A DNA stretch of 64,000 nt from Mixophyes australis (taxonomy: Eukaryota; Chordata; Amphibia; Anura; Limnodynastidae), in NCBI GenBank assembly GCA_036250195.1, contig JAVHZZ010000075.1:372001-436000 (forward strand), written 5' to 3'. Of this stretch, positions 40,301 through 54,187 are shown in pieces (position 1 is the stretch's first letter; each line of letters begins with the position of its first letter). The translations under genes were made by a program, and so were the position numbers. The notes under the pieces were generated by a model. The model was not told where the DNA came from and searched no databases. It saw only the letters and a list, made by a program, of their open reading frames with translations.

Positions 40301-42460
40301 TATAAAAATAAGTATAAAACTAAAAATGTATAAAAATAAGTATAAGTATAAAAATAAGTATAAAAATAAGAATAAAAAAAAGTATAAGAATAAGTATAAT
40401 AATAAGTATAAAAATAAGAAAAAAACAAAAATACATATAAAAATAAGAATAAGTATAAAAATAAGAATAAAATAAAAATAAGTATAAAAATAAGAATAAA
40501 AAAAAATAGTATAAAAATAAGAATAAAACAAAAATAAGTATAAAAATAAGAATAAACAAAAAGGATAAAAATAAGAATAAGTATAAAAATAAGAATAAAA
40601 AAAGTATAAAAATAAGAATAAGTATAAAAATAAGTATAAAAAAAAATTAGTATAAAAATAACAATAAGTATAAAAATAAGTATAAAAATAAGAATAAAAC
40701 AAAAATAAGTATAAAAATAAGAATAAACAAAAATAAGTATAAAAATTAAAAAAAATGTATTAAAATAAGTATAAAAATCAGAATAAGTATAAAAATAAGA
40801 ATAAAAAAAAGTATAAAAATAAGTAAAAAAATAAGTACAAAAATAAGAATAAAAAAAAGTATAAAATTAAGAATAAGTATAAAAATAAGTATAAAAATAA
40901 GAATAAAAAAAAATTAGTATAAGAATAAGTATAAAAATAAGTATAAAAATAAGAATAAAAAAAAAAATTAGTATAAAAATAAGAATAAGTACAAAAATAA
41001 GTATAAAAATAAGAATAAAACAAAAATAAGTATAGAAATAAGAATAAGAAAAAAAAGTATAAAAATAAGAATAAGTATAAAAATAAGTATAAAAATAAGA
41101 ATAAAAAAAAAATTAGTATAAAAATAAGAATAAAAGAAATTAGTATAAAAATAAGAATAAGTATAAAAATAAGTATAAAAATAAGAATAAAAAAAAAAAT
41201 TAGTATAAGAATAAGTATAAAAATAAGTGTAAAAATAAGAATAAAAAAAAAAAAGTATAAAAATAAGAATAAGTATAAAAATAAGTATAAAAATAATAAT
41301 AAAACAAAAATTAGTATAAAAATAAGAATAAGTATAAAAATAAGTATAAAAATAAGAATAAAACAAAAATAAGTATAAAAATAAGAATAAACAAAAATAA
41401 GTATAAAAATTAAAAAAAATGTATTAAAATAAGTATAAAAATCAGAATAAGTATAAAAATAAGAATAAAACAAAAATAAGTATAAAAATAAGAATAAGAA
41501 AAAAAAGTATAAAAATAAGAATAAGAAAAAATAAGTATAAAAATAAGAATAAGAAAAAATAAGTATAAAAATAAGAATAAAAAAAATGAGTATAAAAATA
41601 AGAATAAACAAAAAGTATAAGAATAAGTATAATAATAAGTATAAAAATAAGAATAAAACAAAAATACATATAAAAATAAGAATAAGTAAAAAAATAAGTA
41701 CAAAAATAAGAATAAAAAAAAGTATAAAATTAAGAATAAGTATAAAAATAAGTATAAAAATAAGAATAAAAAAAAATTAGTATAAGAATAAGTATAAAAA
41801 TAAGTATAAAAATAAGAATAAAAAAAAAAATTAGTATAAAAATAAGAATAAGTACAAAAATAAGTATAAAAATAAGAATAAAACAAAAATAAGTATAGAA
41901 ATAAGAATAAGAAAAAAAAGTATAAAAATAAGAATAAAACAAAAATAAGTATAAAAATAAGAATAAACAAAAATAAGTATAAACATAAGAATAAAAAAAA
42001 TTGTATAAAAATAAGAATAAAAAAAATAAGTACAAAAATAAGAATGAAAAAAAGTATAAAATTAAGAATAAGTATAAAAATAAGTATAAAAATAAGAATA
42101 AAAAAAAAATTAGTATAAAAATAAGAATAAAAGAAATTAGTATAAAAATAAGAATAAGTATAAAAATAAGTATAAAAATAAGAATAAAAAAAAAAATTAG
42201 TATAAGAATAAGTATAAAAATAAGTGTAAAAATAAGAATAAAAAAAAAAAGTATAAAAATAAGAATAAGTATAAAAATAAGTATAAAAATAATAATAAAA
42301 CAAAAATAAGTATAAAAATAAGAATAAGTATAAAAATAAGTATAAAAATAAGAATAAAACAAAAATAAGTATAAAAATAAGAATAAACAAAAATAAGTAT
42401 AAACATAAGAATAAAAAAAATTGTATAAAAATAAGAATAAGTATAAAAATAAGAATAAAA
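37381..42460 (+). repeat. 5,080-bp tandem unit, copy 1
   Basis: Positions 37,381 onward repeat from 42,461 with an offset of exactly 5,080 bp over at least 4 kb. Checkpoints are 37,641 to 42,721, AATGAGTAT at 37,887 to 42,967, TACGTA at 39,692 to 44,772, and 40,233 to 45,313. Near 41,534-41,561 this copy has an extra 28-bp direct repeat (beginning AAGAAAAAATAAGTAT) that is absent from copy 2, so the offset drops to 5,052 bp to the right. The unit is itself built from the 1.66-kb and 2-kb modules described to its left. Confidence 0.88.
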
Positions 42461-45400
42461 AAAAAAAAGTATAAAATTAAGAATAAGTATAAAAATAAGT
42501 ATAAAAATAAGAATAAAAAAAAATTAGTATAAAATTAAGAATAAAAGAAATTAGTATAAAAATAAGAATAAGTATAAAAATAAGTATAAAAATAAGAATA
42601 AAAAAAAAAATTAGTATAAGAATAAGTATAAAAATAAGTGTAAAAATAAGAATAAAAAAAAAAAAGTATAAAATTAAGAATAAGTATAAAAATAAGTATA
42701 AAAATAAGAATAAAAAAAAATTAGTATAAAATTAAGAATAAGTATAAAAATAAGTATAAAAATAAGAATAAACAAAAATAAGTATAAAAATAAGAATAAA
42801 CAAAAATAAGTATAAAAATTAAAAAAAATGTATTAAAATAAGTATAAAAATCAGAATAAGTATAAAAATAAGAATAAAACAAAAATAAGTATAAAAATAA
42901 GAATAAGAAAAAAAAGTATAAAAATAAGAATAAGTAAAAATAAGTATAAAAATAAGAATAAAAAAAATGAGTATAAAAATAAGAATAAACAAAAAGTATA
43001 AGAATAAGTATAATAATAAGTATAAAAATAAGAATAAAACAAAAATACATATAAAAATAAGAATAAGTAAAAAAATAAGTACAAAAATAAGAATAAAAAA
43101 AAGTATAAAATTAAGAATAAGTATAAAAATAAGTATAAAAATAAGAATAAAAAAAAATTAGTATAAGAATAAGTATAAAAATAAGTATAAAAATAAGAAT
43201 AAAAAAAAAAATTAGTATAAAAATAAGAATAAGTACAAAAATAAGTATAAAAATAAGAATAAAACAAAAATAAGTATAGAAATAAGAATAAGAAAAAAAA
43301 GTATAAAAATAAGAATAAGTATAAAAATAAGTATAAAAATAAGAATAAAAAAAAAATTAGTATAAAAATAAGAATAAAAGAAATTAGTATAAAAATAAGA
43401 ATAAGTATAAAAATAAGTATAAAAATAAGAATAAAAAAAAAAATTAGTATAAGAATAAGTATAAAAATAAGTGTAAAAATAAGAATAAAAAAAAAAAGTA
43501 TAAAAATAAGAATAAGTATAAAAATAAGTATAAAAATAATAATAAAACAAAAATAAGTATAAAAATAAGAATAAGTATAAAAATAAGTATAAAAATAAGA
43601 ATAAAACAAAAATAAGTATAAAAATAAGAATAAACAAAAATAAGTATAAACATAAGAATAAAAAAAATTGTATAAAAATAAGAATAAGTATAAAAATAAG
43701 AATAAAAAAATAATTAGTATAAAAATAGGAATAAGTATAAAAATAAGTATAAAAATAAAAATGTATAAAAATAAGTATAAGTATAAAAATAAGTATAAAA
43801 ATATGAATAAAAAAAAAGTATAAGAATAAGTATAATAATAAGTATAAAAATAAGAAAAAAACAAAAATACATATAAAAATAAGAATAAGTATAAAAATAA
43901 GAATAAAATAAAAATAAGTATAAAAATAAGAATAAAAAAAAATAGTATAAAAATAAGAATAAAACAAAAATAAGTATAAAAATAAGAATAAACAAAAAGG
44001 ATAAAAATAAGAATAAGTATAAAAATAAGAATAAAAAAGTATAAAAATAAGAATAAGTATAAAAATAAGTATAAAAATAAGTATAAAAAAAAATTAGTAT
44101 AAAAATAAGAATAAGTATAAAAATAAGTATAAAAATAAGAATAAGTATAAAAATAAGAATAAAACAAAAATAAGTATAAAAATAAGAATAAAAAAAATAA
44201 GTATAAAAATAAGAATAAAACACAAATAAGTATAAAAATAAGAATAATAAAAGGATACAAATAAGAATAAGTATAAAAATTAGAATAAGTATAAAAATAA
44301 GAATAAAAAAAAGTATAAAAATAAGAATAAGTATAAAAATAAGTATAAAAATAAGAATAAAACAAAAATAAGTATAAAAATAAGAATAAACAAAAATAAG
44401 TATAAAAATAAGAATAAAAAAAATTGTATAAAAATAAGTATAAGTATAAAAATAAGTATAAAAATAAGAATAAAAAAAAAGTATAAGAATAAGTATAATA
44501 ATAAGTATAAAAATAAGTATAAAAATAAGAATAATAAAAAAATTGTATAAAAATAAGAATAATTATAAAAATAAGTATAAAAATAAGAATAAAAAAAAGG
44601 ATAAAAATAAGAATAAGTATAAAAATAAGAATGAAAAAAAGTATAAAAATAAGAATAAGTATAAAAATAAGTATAAAAATAAGAATAATAAAAAAATTGT
44701 ATAAAAATAAGAATAATTATAAAAATAAGTATAAAAATAAGAATAAAAAAAAATTAGTATAAAAATAAGAATACGTATATAAATAAGTATAAAAATAAGA
44801 ATAAGTTTAAAAATAAGAATAAGTAAAAATAAGTATAAAAATAAGAATAAAAAAAATTAGTATAAAAATAAGAATAAACAAAAAGTATAAGAATAAGTAT
44901 AATAATAAGTATAAAAATAAGTATAAAAATCAGAATAAAAAAAAATTAGTATAAGAATAAGTATAAAAATAAGTATAAGAATAAACAAAAAATGGTATAA
45001 AAATAAGAATAAGTATAAAATAACTATAAAAATAAGAATAAAAAAAGTATAAGAATAAGAATAAGTATAAAAATAAGTATAAAAATAAGAATAAAAAAAA
45101 AAATTAGTATAAGAATAAGTATAAAAATAAGTGTAAAAATAAGAATAAAAAAAAAAAAGTATAAAAATAAGAATAAGTATAAAAATAAGTATAAAAATAA
45201 TAATAAAACAAAAATAAGTATAAAAATAAGAATAAGTATAAAAATAAGTTTAAAAATAAGAATAAAACAAAAATAAGTATAAAAATAAGTATAAAAATAA
45301 GAATAAAAAAAATTGTATAAAAATAAGAATAAGTATAAAAATAAGAATAAAAAAATAATTAGTATAAAAATAGGAATAAGTATAAAAATAAGTATAAAAC

Positions 45401-47512
45401 TAAAAATGTATAAAAATAAGTATAAGTATAAAAATAAGTATAAAAATAAGAATAAAAAAAAGTATAAGAATAAGTATAATAATAAGTATAAAAATAAGAA
45501 AAAAACAAAAATACATATAAAAATAAGAATAAGTATAAAAATAAGAATAAAATAAAAATAAGTATAAAAATAAGAATAAAAAAAAATAGTATAAAAATAA
45601 GAATAAAACAAAAATAAGTATAAAAATAAGAATAAACAAAAAGGATAAAAATAAGAATAAGTATAAAAATAAGAATAAAAAAAGTATAAAAATAAGAATA
45701 AGTATAAAAATAAGTATAAAAAAAAATTAGTATAAAAATAACAATAAGTATAAAAATAAGTATAAAAATAAGAATAAAACAAAAATAAGTATAAAAATAA
45801 GAATAAACAAAAATAAGTATAAAAATTAAAAAAAATGTATTAAAATAAGTATAAAAATCAGAATAAGTATAAAAATAAGAATAAAAAAAAGTATAAAAAT
45901 AAGTAAAAAAATAAGTACAAAAATAAGAATAAAAAAAAGTATAAAATTAAGAATAAGTATAAAAATAAGTATAAAAATAAGAATAAAAAAAAATTAGTAT
46001 AAGAATAAGTATAAAAATAAGTATAAAAATAAGAATAAAAAAAAAAATTAGTATAAAAATAAGAATAAGTACAAAAATAAGTATAAAAATAAGAATAAAA
46101 CAAAAATAAGTATAGAAATAAGAATAAGAAAAAAAAGTATAAAAATAAGAATAAGTATAAAAATAAGTATAAAAATAAGAATAAAAAAAAAATTAGTATA
46201 AAAATAAGAATAAAAGAAATTAGTATAAAAATAAGAATAAGTATAAAAATAAGTATAAAAATAAGAATAAAAAAAAAAATTAGTATAAGAATAAGTATAA
46301 AAATAAGTGTAAAAATAAGAATAAAAAAAAAAAAGTATAAAAATAAGAATAAGTATAAAAATAAGTATAAAAATAATAATAAAACAAAAATTAGTATAAA
46401 AATAAGAATAAGTATAAAAATAAGTATAAAAATAAGAATAAAACAAAAATAAGTATAAAAATAAGAATAAACAAAAATAAGTATAAAAATTAAAAAAAAT
46501 GTATTAAAATAAGTATAAAAATCAGAATAAGTATAAAAATAAGAATAAAACAAAAATAAGTATAAAAATAAGAATAAGAAAAAAAAGTATAAAAATAAGA
46601 ATAAGAAAAAATAAGTATAAAAATAAGAATAAAAAAAATGAGTATAAAAATAAGAATAAACAAAAAGTATAAGAATAAGTATAATAATAAGTATAAAAAT
46701 AAGAATAAAACAAAAATACATATAAAAATAAGAATAAGTAAAAAAATAAGTACAAAAATAAGAATAAAAAAAAGTATAAAATTAAGAATAAGTATAAAAA
46801 TAAGTATAAAAATAAGAATAAAAAAAAATTAGTATAAGAATAAGTATAAAAATAAGTATAAAAATAAGAATAAAAAAAAAAATTAGTATAAAAATAAGAA
46901 TAAGTACAAAAATAAGTATAAAAATAAGAATAAAACAAAAATAAGTATAGAAATAAGAATAAGAAAAAAAAGTATAAAAATAAGAATAAAACAAAAATAA
47001 GTATAAAAATAAGAATAAACAAAAATAAGTATAAACATAAGAATAAAAAAAATTGTATAAAAATAAGAATAAAAAAAATAAGTACAAAAATAAGAATGAA
47101 AAAAAGTATAAAATTAAGAATAAGTATAAAAATAAGTATAAAAATAAGAATAAAAAAAAAATTAGTATAAAAATAAGAATAAAAGAAATTAGTATAAAAA
47201 TAAGAATAAGTATAAAAATAAGTATAAAAATAAGAATAAAAAAAAAAATTAGTATAAGAATAAGTATAAAAATAAGTGTAAAAATAAGAATAAAAAAAAA
47301 AAGTATAAAAATAAGAATAAGTATAAAAATAAGTATAAAAATAATAATAAAACAAAAATAAGTATAAAAATAAGAATAAGTATAAAAATAAGTATAAAAA
47401 TAAGAATAAAACAAAAATAAGTATAAAAATAAGAATAAACAAAAATAAGTATAAACATAAGAATAAAAAAAATTGTATAAAAATAAGAATAAGTATAAAA
47501 ATAAGAATAAAA
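42461..47512 (+). repeat. 5,052-bp tandem unit, copy 2
   Basis: Head-to-tail copy of 37,381-42,460, lacking one 28-bp subunit near 46,615. Its right end differs from that of copy 1: after about 47,512 it continues with TAATTAGTAT and AGGAATAAG words, as seen inside the module near 38,630 and 43,711, instead of restarting the unit. That indicates a template switch at this point. Confidence 0.85.
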
Positions 47513-48557
47513 AAATAATTAGTATAAAAATAGGAATAAGTATAAAAATAAGTATAAAAATAAAAATGTATAAAAATAAGTATAAGTATAAAAATAAGTA
47601 TAAAAATATGAATAAAAAAAAAGTATAAGAATAAGTATAATAATAAGTATAAAAATAAGAAAAAAACAAAAATACATATAAAAATAAGAATAAGTATAAA
47701 AATAAGAATAAAATAAAAATAAGTATAAAAATAAGAATAAAAAAAAATAGTATAAAAATAAGAATAAAACAAAAATAAGTATAAAAATAAGAATAAACAA
47801 AAAGGATAAAAATAAGAATAAGTATAAAAATAAGAATAAAAAAGTATAAAAATAAGAATAAGTATAAAAATAAGTATAAAAATAAGTATAAAAAAAAATT
47901 AGTATAAAAATAAGAATAAGTATAAAAATAAGTATAAAAATAAGAATAAGTATAAAAATAAGAATAAAACAAAAATAAGTATAAAAATAAGAATAAAAAA
48001 AATAAGTATAAAAATAAGAATAAAACACAAATAAGTATAAAAATAAGAATAATAAAAGGATACAAATAAGAATAAGTATAAAAATTAGAATAAGTATAAA
48101 AATAAGAATAAAAAAAAGTATAAAAATAAGAATAAGTATAAAAATAAGTATAAAAATAAGAATAAAACAAAAATAAGTATAAAAATAAGAATAAACAAAA
48201 ATAAGTATAAAAATAAGAATAAAAAAAATTGTATAAAAATAAGTATAAGTATAAAAATAAGTATAAAAATAAGAATAAAAAAAAAGTATAAGAATAAGTA
48301 TAATAATAAGTATAAAAATAAGAAAAAAACAAAAATACATATAAAAATAAGAATAAGTATAAAAATAAGAATAAAATAAAAATAAGTATAAAAATAAGAA
48401 TAAAAAAAAAATAGTATAAAAATAAGAATAAAACAAAAATAAGTATAAAAATAAGAATAAACAAAAGGATAAAAATAAGAATAAGTATAAAAATAAGAAT
48501 AAAAAAAGTATAAAAATAAGAATAAGTATAAAAATAAGTATAAAAATAAGTATAACA
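44510..48557 (+). repeat. 4.05-kb block copied 13,659 bp downstream, copy 1
   Basis: This block matches 58,170-62,216 with a constant offset of 13,659 bp, at every checkpoint I tested (44,532, 45,313, 46,638, 47,053, 47,519, 48,085). The match ends at the AACAAAAATTAGTAT word near 48,557, which is exactly where duplication B begins. The breakpoint is therefore shared by two different duplications. Confidence 0.85.
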
Positions 48558-51500
48558 AAAATTAGTATAAAAAAAAGAATAAGTATAAAAATAAGTATAA
48601 AAATAAGAATAAAAGAAAAATAAGTATAAAAATAAAAATAAGAAACAAAAAGTATAAAAATAAGAATAAAACAATAATAAGTATAAAAGTAAGAAAAAAA
48701 ATGTATAAAAATAAGAATAGGCATAAAAATAAGTAAAAAAATAAGAATAAAAAAAAATAGTATAAAAATAAGAATAAGTATAAAAATAATTATAAAATAA
48801 GAATAAAAAAAAAGTATAATAATAAGAATAAAAAAAACAAGTATAAAAATAAGAATAAAACACAAATAAGTATAAAAATAAGAATAAGTATAAAAATAAG
48901 AATAAAACCAAAATAAGTATAAAAATTAAAAAAAATGTATAAAAATAAGTATAAAAATAAGAATAAAAAAAGTATAAGAATAAGTATAATAATAAGTATA
49001 AAAATAAGAATAAAAAAAAGGATAAAAATAAGAATAAGTATAAAAATAAGAATAAAACACAAATAAGTATAAAAATAAGAATAAAAAAAAAATATAAAAA
49101 TAAGTATAAAAATAAGAATAAAAAAAAAATAAGTATAAAAATAAGAATAAAAAAAAAGGATAAAAATAAGAATAAGTATAAAAATAAGAATAAAAAAAAA
49201 TAAGTATAAAAATAAGAATAAAAAAAAAGGATAAAAATAAGAATAAGTATAAAAATAAGAATAAAATAAAAATAAGTATAAAAATAAGAATAAAAAAAAA
49301 ATAGTATAAAAATAAGAATAAAACAAAAATAAGTATGAAAATAAGAATAAAAAAAAGTATAAAAATAAGAATAAAAATAAGAATAAGTATAAAAATAAGA
49401 ATAAAATAAAAATAAGTATAAAAAAAAGAATAAAAAAAAAAATAGTATAAAAATAAGAATAAAACAAAAATAAGTATGAAATTAAGAATAAAATAAAAAT
49501 AAGTATAAAAATAAAAATAAAAAAAAAGTATAAAAATAAGAATAAAAAAAATAAGTATAAAAATAAGAATAAACAAAAATAAGTATAAAAATTAAAAAAA
49601 TGTATTAAAATAAGTATAAAAATCAGAATATGTATAAAAAAAAGTATAAAAATAAGAATAAAACAAAAATAAGTATAAAAATAGGAATAAGAAAAAAAAG
49701 TATAAAAATAAGAATAAGTAAAAATAAGTATAACAATAAGAATAAAAAAAATTAGTATAAAAATAAGAATAAAACAAAAATAAGTATAAAAGTAAGAAAA
49801 AAAATGTATAAAAATAAGAATAGGCATAAAAATAAGTAAAAAAATAAGAATAAAAAAAAATAAGTATAATAATAAGACTAAAAGAAAAATAAGTATAAAA
49901 ATAAGAATAAAACACAAATAAGTATAAAAATAAGAATAAAAAAAAGTATAAAAATAAGAATAAGTATAAAAATAAGTATAAAAATAAGAATAAAACAAAA
50001 ATAAGTATAAAAATAAGAATAAACAAAAATAAGTATAAAAATAAGAATAAAAAAAATTGTATAAAAATAAGTATAAGTATAAAAATAAGTATAAAAATAA
50101 GAATAAAAAAAAAGTATAAGAATAAGTATAATAATAAGTATAAAAATAAGAAAAAAACAAAAATACATATAAAAATAAGAATAAGTATAAAAATAAGAAT
50201 AAAATAAAAATAAGTATAAAAATAAGAATAAAAAAAAAATAGTATAAAAATAAGAATAAAACAAAAATAAGTATAAAAATAAGAATAAACAAAAGGATAA
50301 AAATAAGAATAAGTATAAAAATAAGAATAAAAAAAGTATAAAAATAAGAATAAGTATAAAAATAAGTATAAAAATAAGTATAACAAAAATTAGTATAAAA
50401 ATAAGAATAAGTATAAAAATAAGTATAAAAATCAGAATAAAAAAGTATAAGAATAAGAATAAGTATAAAAATAAGTATAAAAATAAGAATAAAAAAAAAA
50501 TTAGTATAAAAATAAGAATAAAAGAAATTAATATAAAAATAAGAATAAGTATAAAAATAAGTATAAAAATAATAATAAAACAAAAATAAGTATAAAAATA
50601 AGAATAAACAAAAATAAGTATAAAAATTAAAAAATATGTATTAAAATAAGTTTAAAAATCAGAATAAGTATAAAAATAAGTATAAAAATAAGAATAAAAC
50701 AAAAATAAGTATAAAAATAAGAATAAACAAAAATAAGTATAAAAATAAGAATAAAAAAAATTGTATAAAAATAAGTATAAGTATAAAAATAAGTATAAAA
50801 ATAAGAATAAAAAAAAAGTATAAGAATAAGTATAATAATAAGTATAAAAATAAGAAAAAAACAAAAATACATATAAAAATAAGAATAAGTATAAAAATAA
50901 GAATAAAATAAAAATAAGTATAAAAATAAGAATAAAAAAAAATAGTATAAAAATAAGAATAAAACAAAAATAAGTATAAAAATAAGAATAAACAAAAAGG
51001 ATAAAAATAAGAATAAGTATAAAAATAAGAATAAAAAAAGTATAAAAATAAGAATAAGTATAAAAATAAGTATAAAAATAAGTATAAAAAAAAATTAGTA
51101 TAAAAATAAGAATAAGTATAAAAATAAGTATAAAAATAAGAATAAGTATAAAAATAAGAATAAAACAAAAATAAGTATAAAAATAAGAATAAAAAAAATT
51201 AGTATAAAAAAAGAATAAGTATAAAAATAAGTATAAAAATAAGAATAAAAGAAAAATAAGTATAAAAATAAAAATAAGAAACAAAAAGTATAAAAATAAG
51301 AATAAAACAATAATAAGTATAAAAGTAAGAAAAAAAATGTATAAAAATAAGAATAGGCATAAAAATAAGTAAAAAAATAAGAATAAAAAAAAATAGTATA
51401 AAAATAAGAATAAGTATAAAAATAATTATAAAATAAGAATAAAAAAAAAGTATAATAATAAGAATAAAAAAAACAAGTATAAAAATAAGAATAAAACACA

Positions 51501-51863
51501 AATAAGTATAAAAATAAGAATAAGTATAAAAATAAGAATAAAACCAAAATAAGTATAAAAATTAAAAAAAATGTATAAAAATAAGTATAAAAATAAGAAT
51601 AAAAAAAGTATAAGAATAAGTATAATAATAAGTATAAAAATAAGAATAAAAAAAAGGATAAAAATAAGAATAAGTATAAAAATAAGAATAAAAAAAAATA
51701 TAAAAATAAGAATAAGTATAAAAATAAGTATAAAAAAAGAATAAAAAATAATTAGTATAAAAATAAGAATAAAAAAAAAAAGTATAAAAATAAGAATAAA
51801 AAAAAATAAGTATAAAAATAAGAATAAAACATAAATAAGTATAAAAATAAGAATAAAACACAA

Positions 51864-54187
51864 ATAAGTATAAAAATAAGAATAAAAAAAAGGATAAAAA
51901 TAAGAATAAGTATAAAAATAAGTATAAAAATAAGTATAAAAATAAGAATAATAAAAAAATTGTATAAAAATAAGAATAATTATAAAAATAAGTATAAAAA
52001 TAAGAATAAAAAAAAATTAGTATAAAAATAAGAATAGGTATAAAAATAAGTATAAAAATAAGTATAAAAATAAAAAAATAAAAAAGTATAAAAATAAGTA
52101 TAAAAATAAGAATAAAAAGAAAATTGTATAAAAATAAGAATAATTATAAAAATAAGTATAAAAATAAGAATAAAAAAAAATTAGTATAAAAATAAGAATA
52201 GGTATAAAATAAGTATAAAAATAAGTATAAAAATAAAAAAAAAATAGTATAAAAATAAGAATAAAACAAAAATAAGTATGAAATTAAGAATAAAATAAAA
52301 ATAAGTATAAAAATAAAAATAAAAAAAAAGTATAAAAATAAGTATAAAAATAAGAATAAAAAAAATAAGTATAAAAATAAAAAAAAATATAAAAATAAGT
52401 ATAAAAATAAGAATAAAAAGAAAATTGTATAAAAATAAGAATAATTATAAAAATAAGTATAAAAATAAGAATAAAAAAAAATTAGTATAAAAATAAGAAT
52501 AGGTATAAAAATAAGTATAAAAATAAGTATAAAAATAAAAAAAAAATAGTATAAAAATAAGAATAAAACAAAAATAAGTATGAAATTAAGAATAAAATAA
52601 AAATAAGTATAAAAATAAAAATAAAAAAAAGTATAAAAATAAGTATAAAATTAAGAATAAAAAAAATAAGTATAAAAATAAGAATAAACAAAAATAAGTA
52701 TAAAAATTAAAAAAATGTATTAAAATAAGTATAAAAAATCAGAATATATATAAAAATAAGTATAAAAATAAGAATAAAACAAAAATAAGTATAAAAATAG
52801 GAATAAGAAAAAAAAAGTATAAAAATAAGAATAAGTAAAAATAAGTATAAAAATAAGAATAAAAAAAATTAGTATAAAAATAAGAATAAGTATAAAAATA
52901 AGTATAAAAATAAGAATAAAAGAAAAATAAGTATAAAAATAAAAATAAGAAACAAAAAGTATAAAAATAAGAATAAAACAAAAATAAGTATAAAAGTAAG
53001 AAAAAAAATGTATAAAAATAAGAATAGGCATAAAAATACGTAAAAAAATAAGAATAAAAAAAAATAGTATAAAAATAAGAATAAGTATAAAAATAATTAT
53101 AAAATAAGAATAAAAAAAAAAGTATAATAATAAGAATTAAAAAAATAAGTATAAAAATAAGAATAAAACACAAATAAGTATAAAAATAAGAATAAAAAAA
53201 AGGATAAAAATAAGAATAAGTATAAAAATAAGAATGAAAAAAAGTATAAAAATAAGAATAAGTATAAAAATAAGTATAAAAATAAGAATAATAAAAAAAT
53301 TGTATAAAAATAAGAATAATTATAAAAATAAGTATAAAAATAGGAATAAAAAAAATTAGTATAAAAATAAGAATACGTATATAAATAAGTATAAAAATAA
53401 GAATAAGTATAAAAATAAGAATAAAACATAAATAAGTATAAAAATAAGAATAAAAAAAGGATAAAAATAAGAATAAGTATAAAAATAAGAATAAAACATA
53501 AATAAGTATAAAAATAAGAATAAAAAAAGTATAAAAATAAAAATAAGTATAAAAATAAGTATAAAAATAAGAATAAGTATAAAAATAAGTATAAAAATAA
53601 AAATAAGTATAAAAATAAGTATAAAAATAAGAATAAAAAAAAAATAGTATAAAAATAAGAATAAAACAAAAATAAGTATGAAAATAAGAATAAAATAAAA
53701 ATAAGTATAAAAATAAAAATAAAAAAAAAGTATAAAAATAAGTATAAAAATAAGAATAAAAAAATAAGTATAAAAATAAGAATAAACAAAAATAAGTATA
53801 AAAATTAAAAAAAATGTATTAAAATAAGTATAAAAATCAGAATATGTATAAAAATAAGTATAAAAATAAGAATAAAACAAAAATAAGTATAAAAATAGGA
53901 ATAAGAAAAAAAAAGTATAAAAATAAGAATAAAAAAAAATAAGTATAAAAATAAGAATAAAACACAAATAAGTATAAAAATAAGAATAAAACAAAAATAA
54001 GAATAAAAATTAAAAAAAATGTATAAAAATAAGTATAAAAATAAGAATAAAAAAAAGTATAAGAATAAGTATAATAATAAGTATAAAAATAAGAATAAAA
54101 CAAATATAAAAATAAGAATAAGTATAAAAATAAGTATAAAAATAAGAATAAAAAAAAAATTAGTATAAAAATAAGAATAAAACAAAA
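51864..54187 (+). repeat. 2,324-bp tandem unit, copy 1 (within duplication B)
   Basis: Equivalent of 25,438-27,760 at an offset of 26,426 bp, with TACGTA at 53,037 and 53,374. It has one extra A next to the AATCAG cassette near 52,737, which none of the other three units has. Confidence 0.85.
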
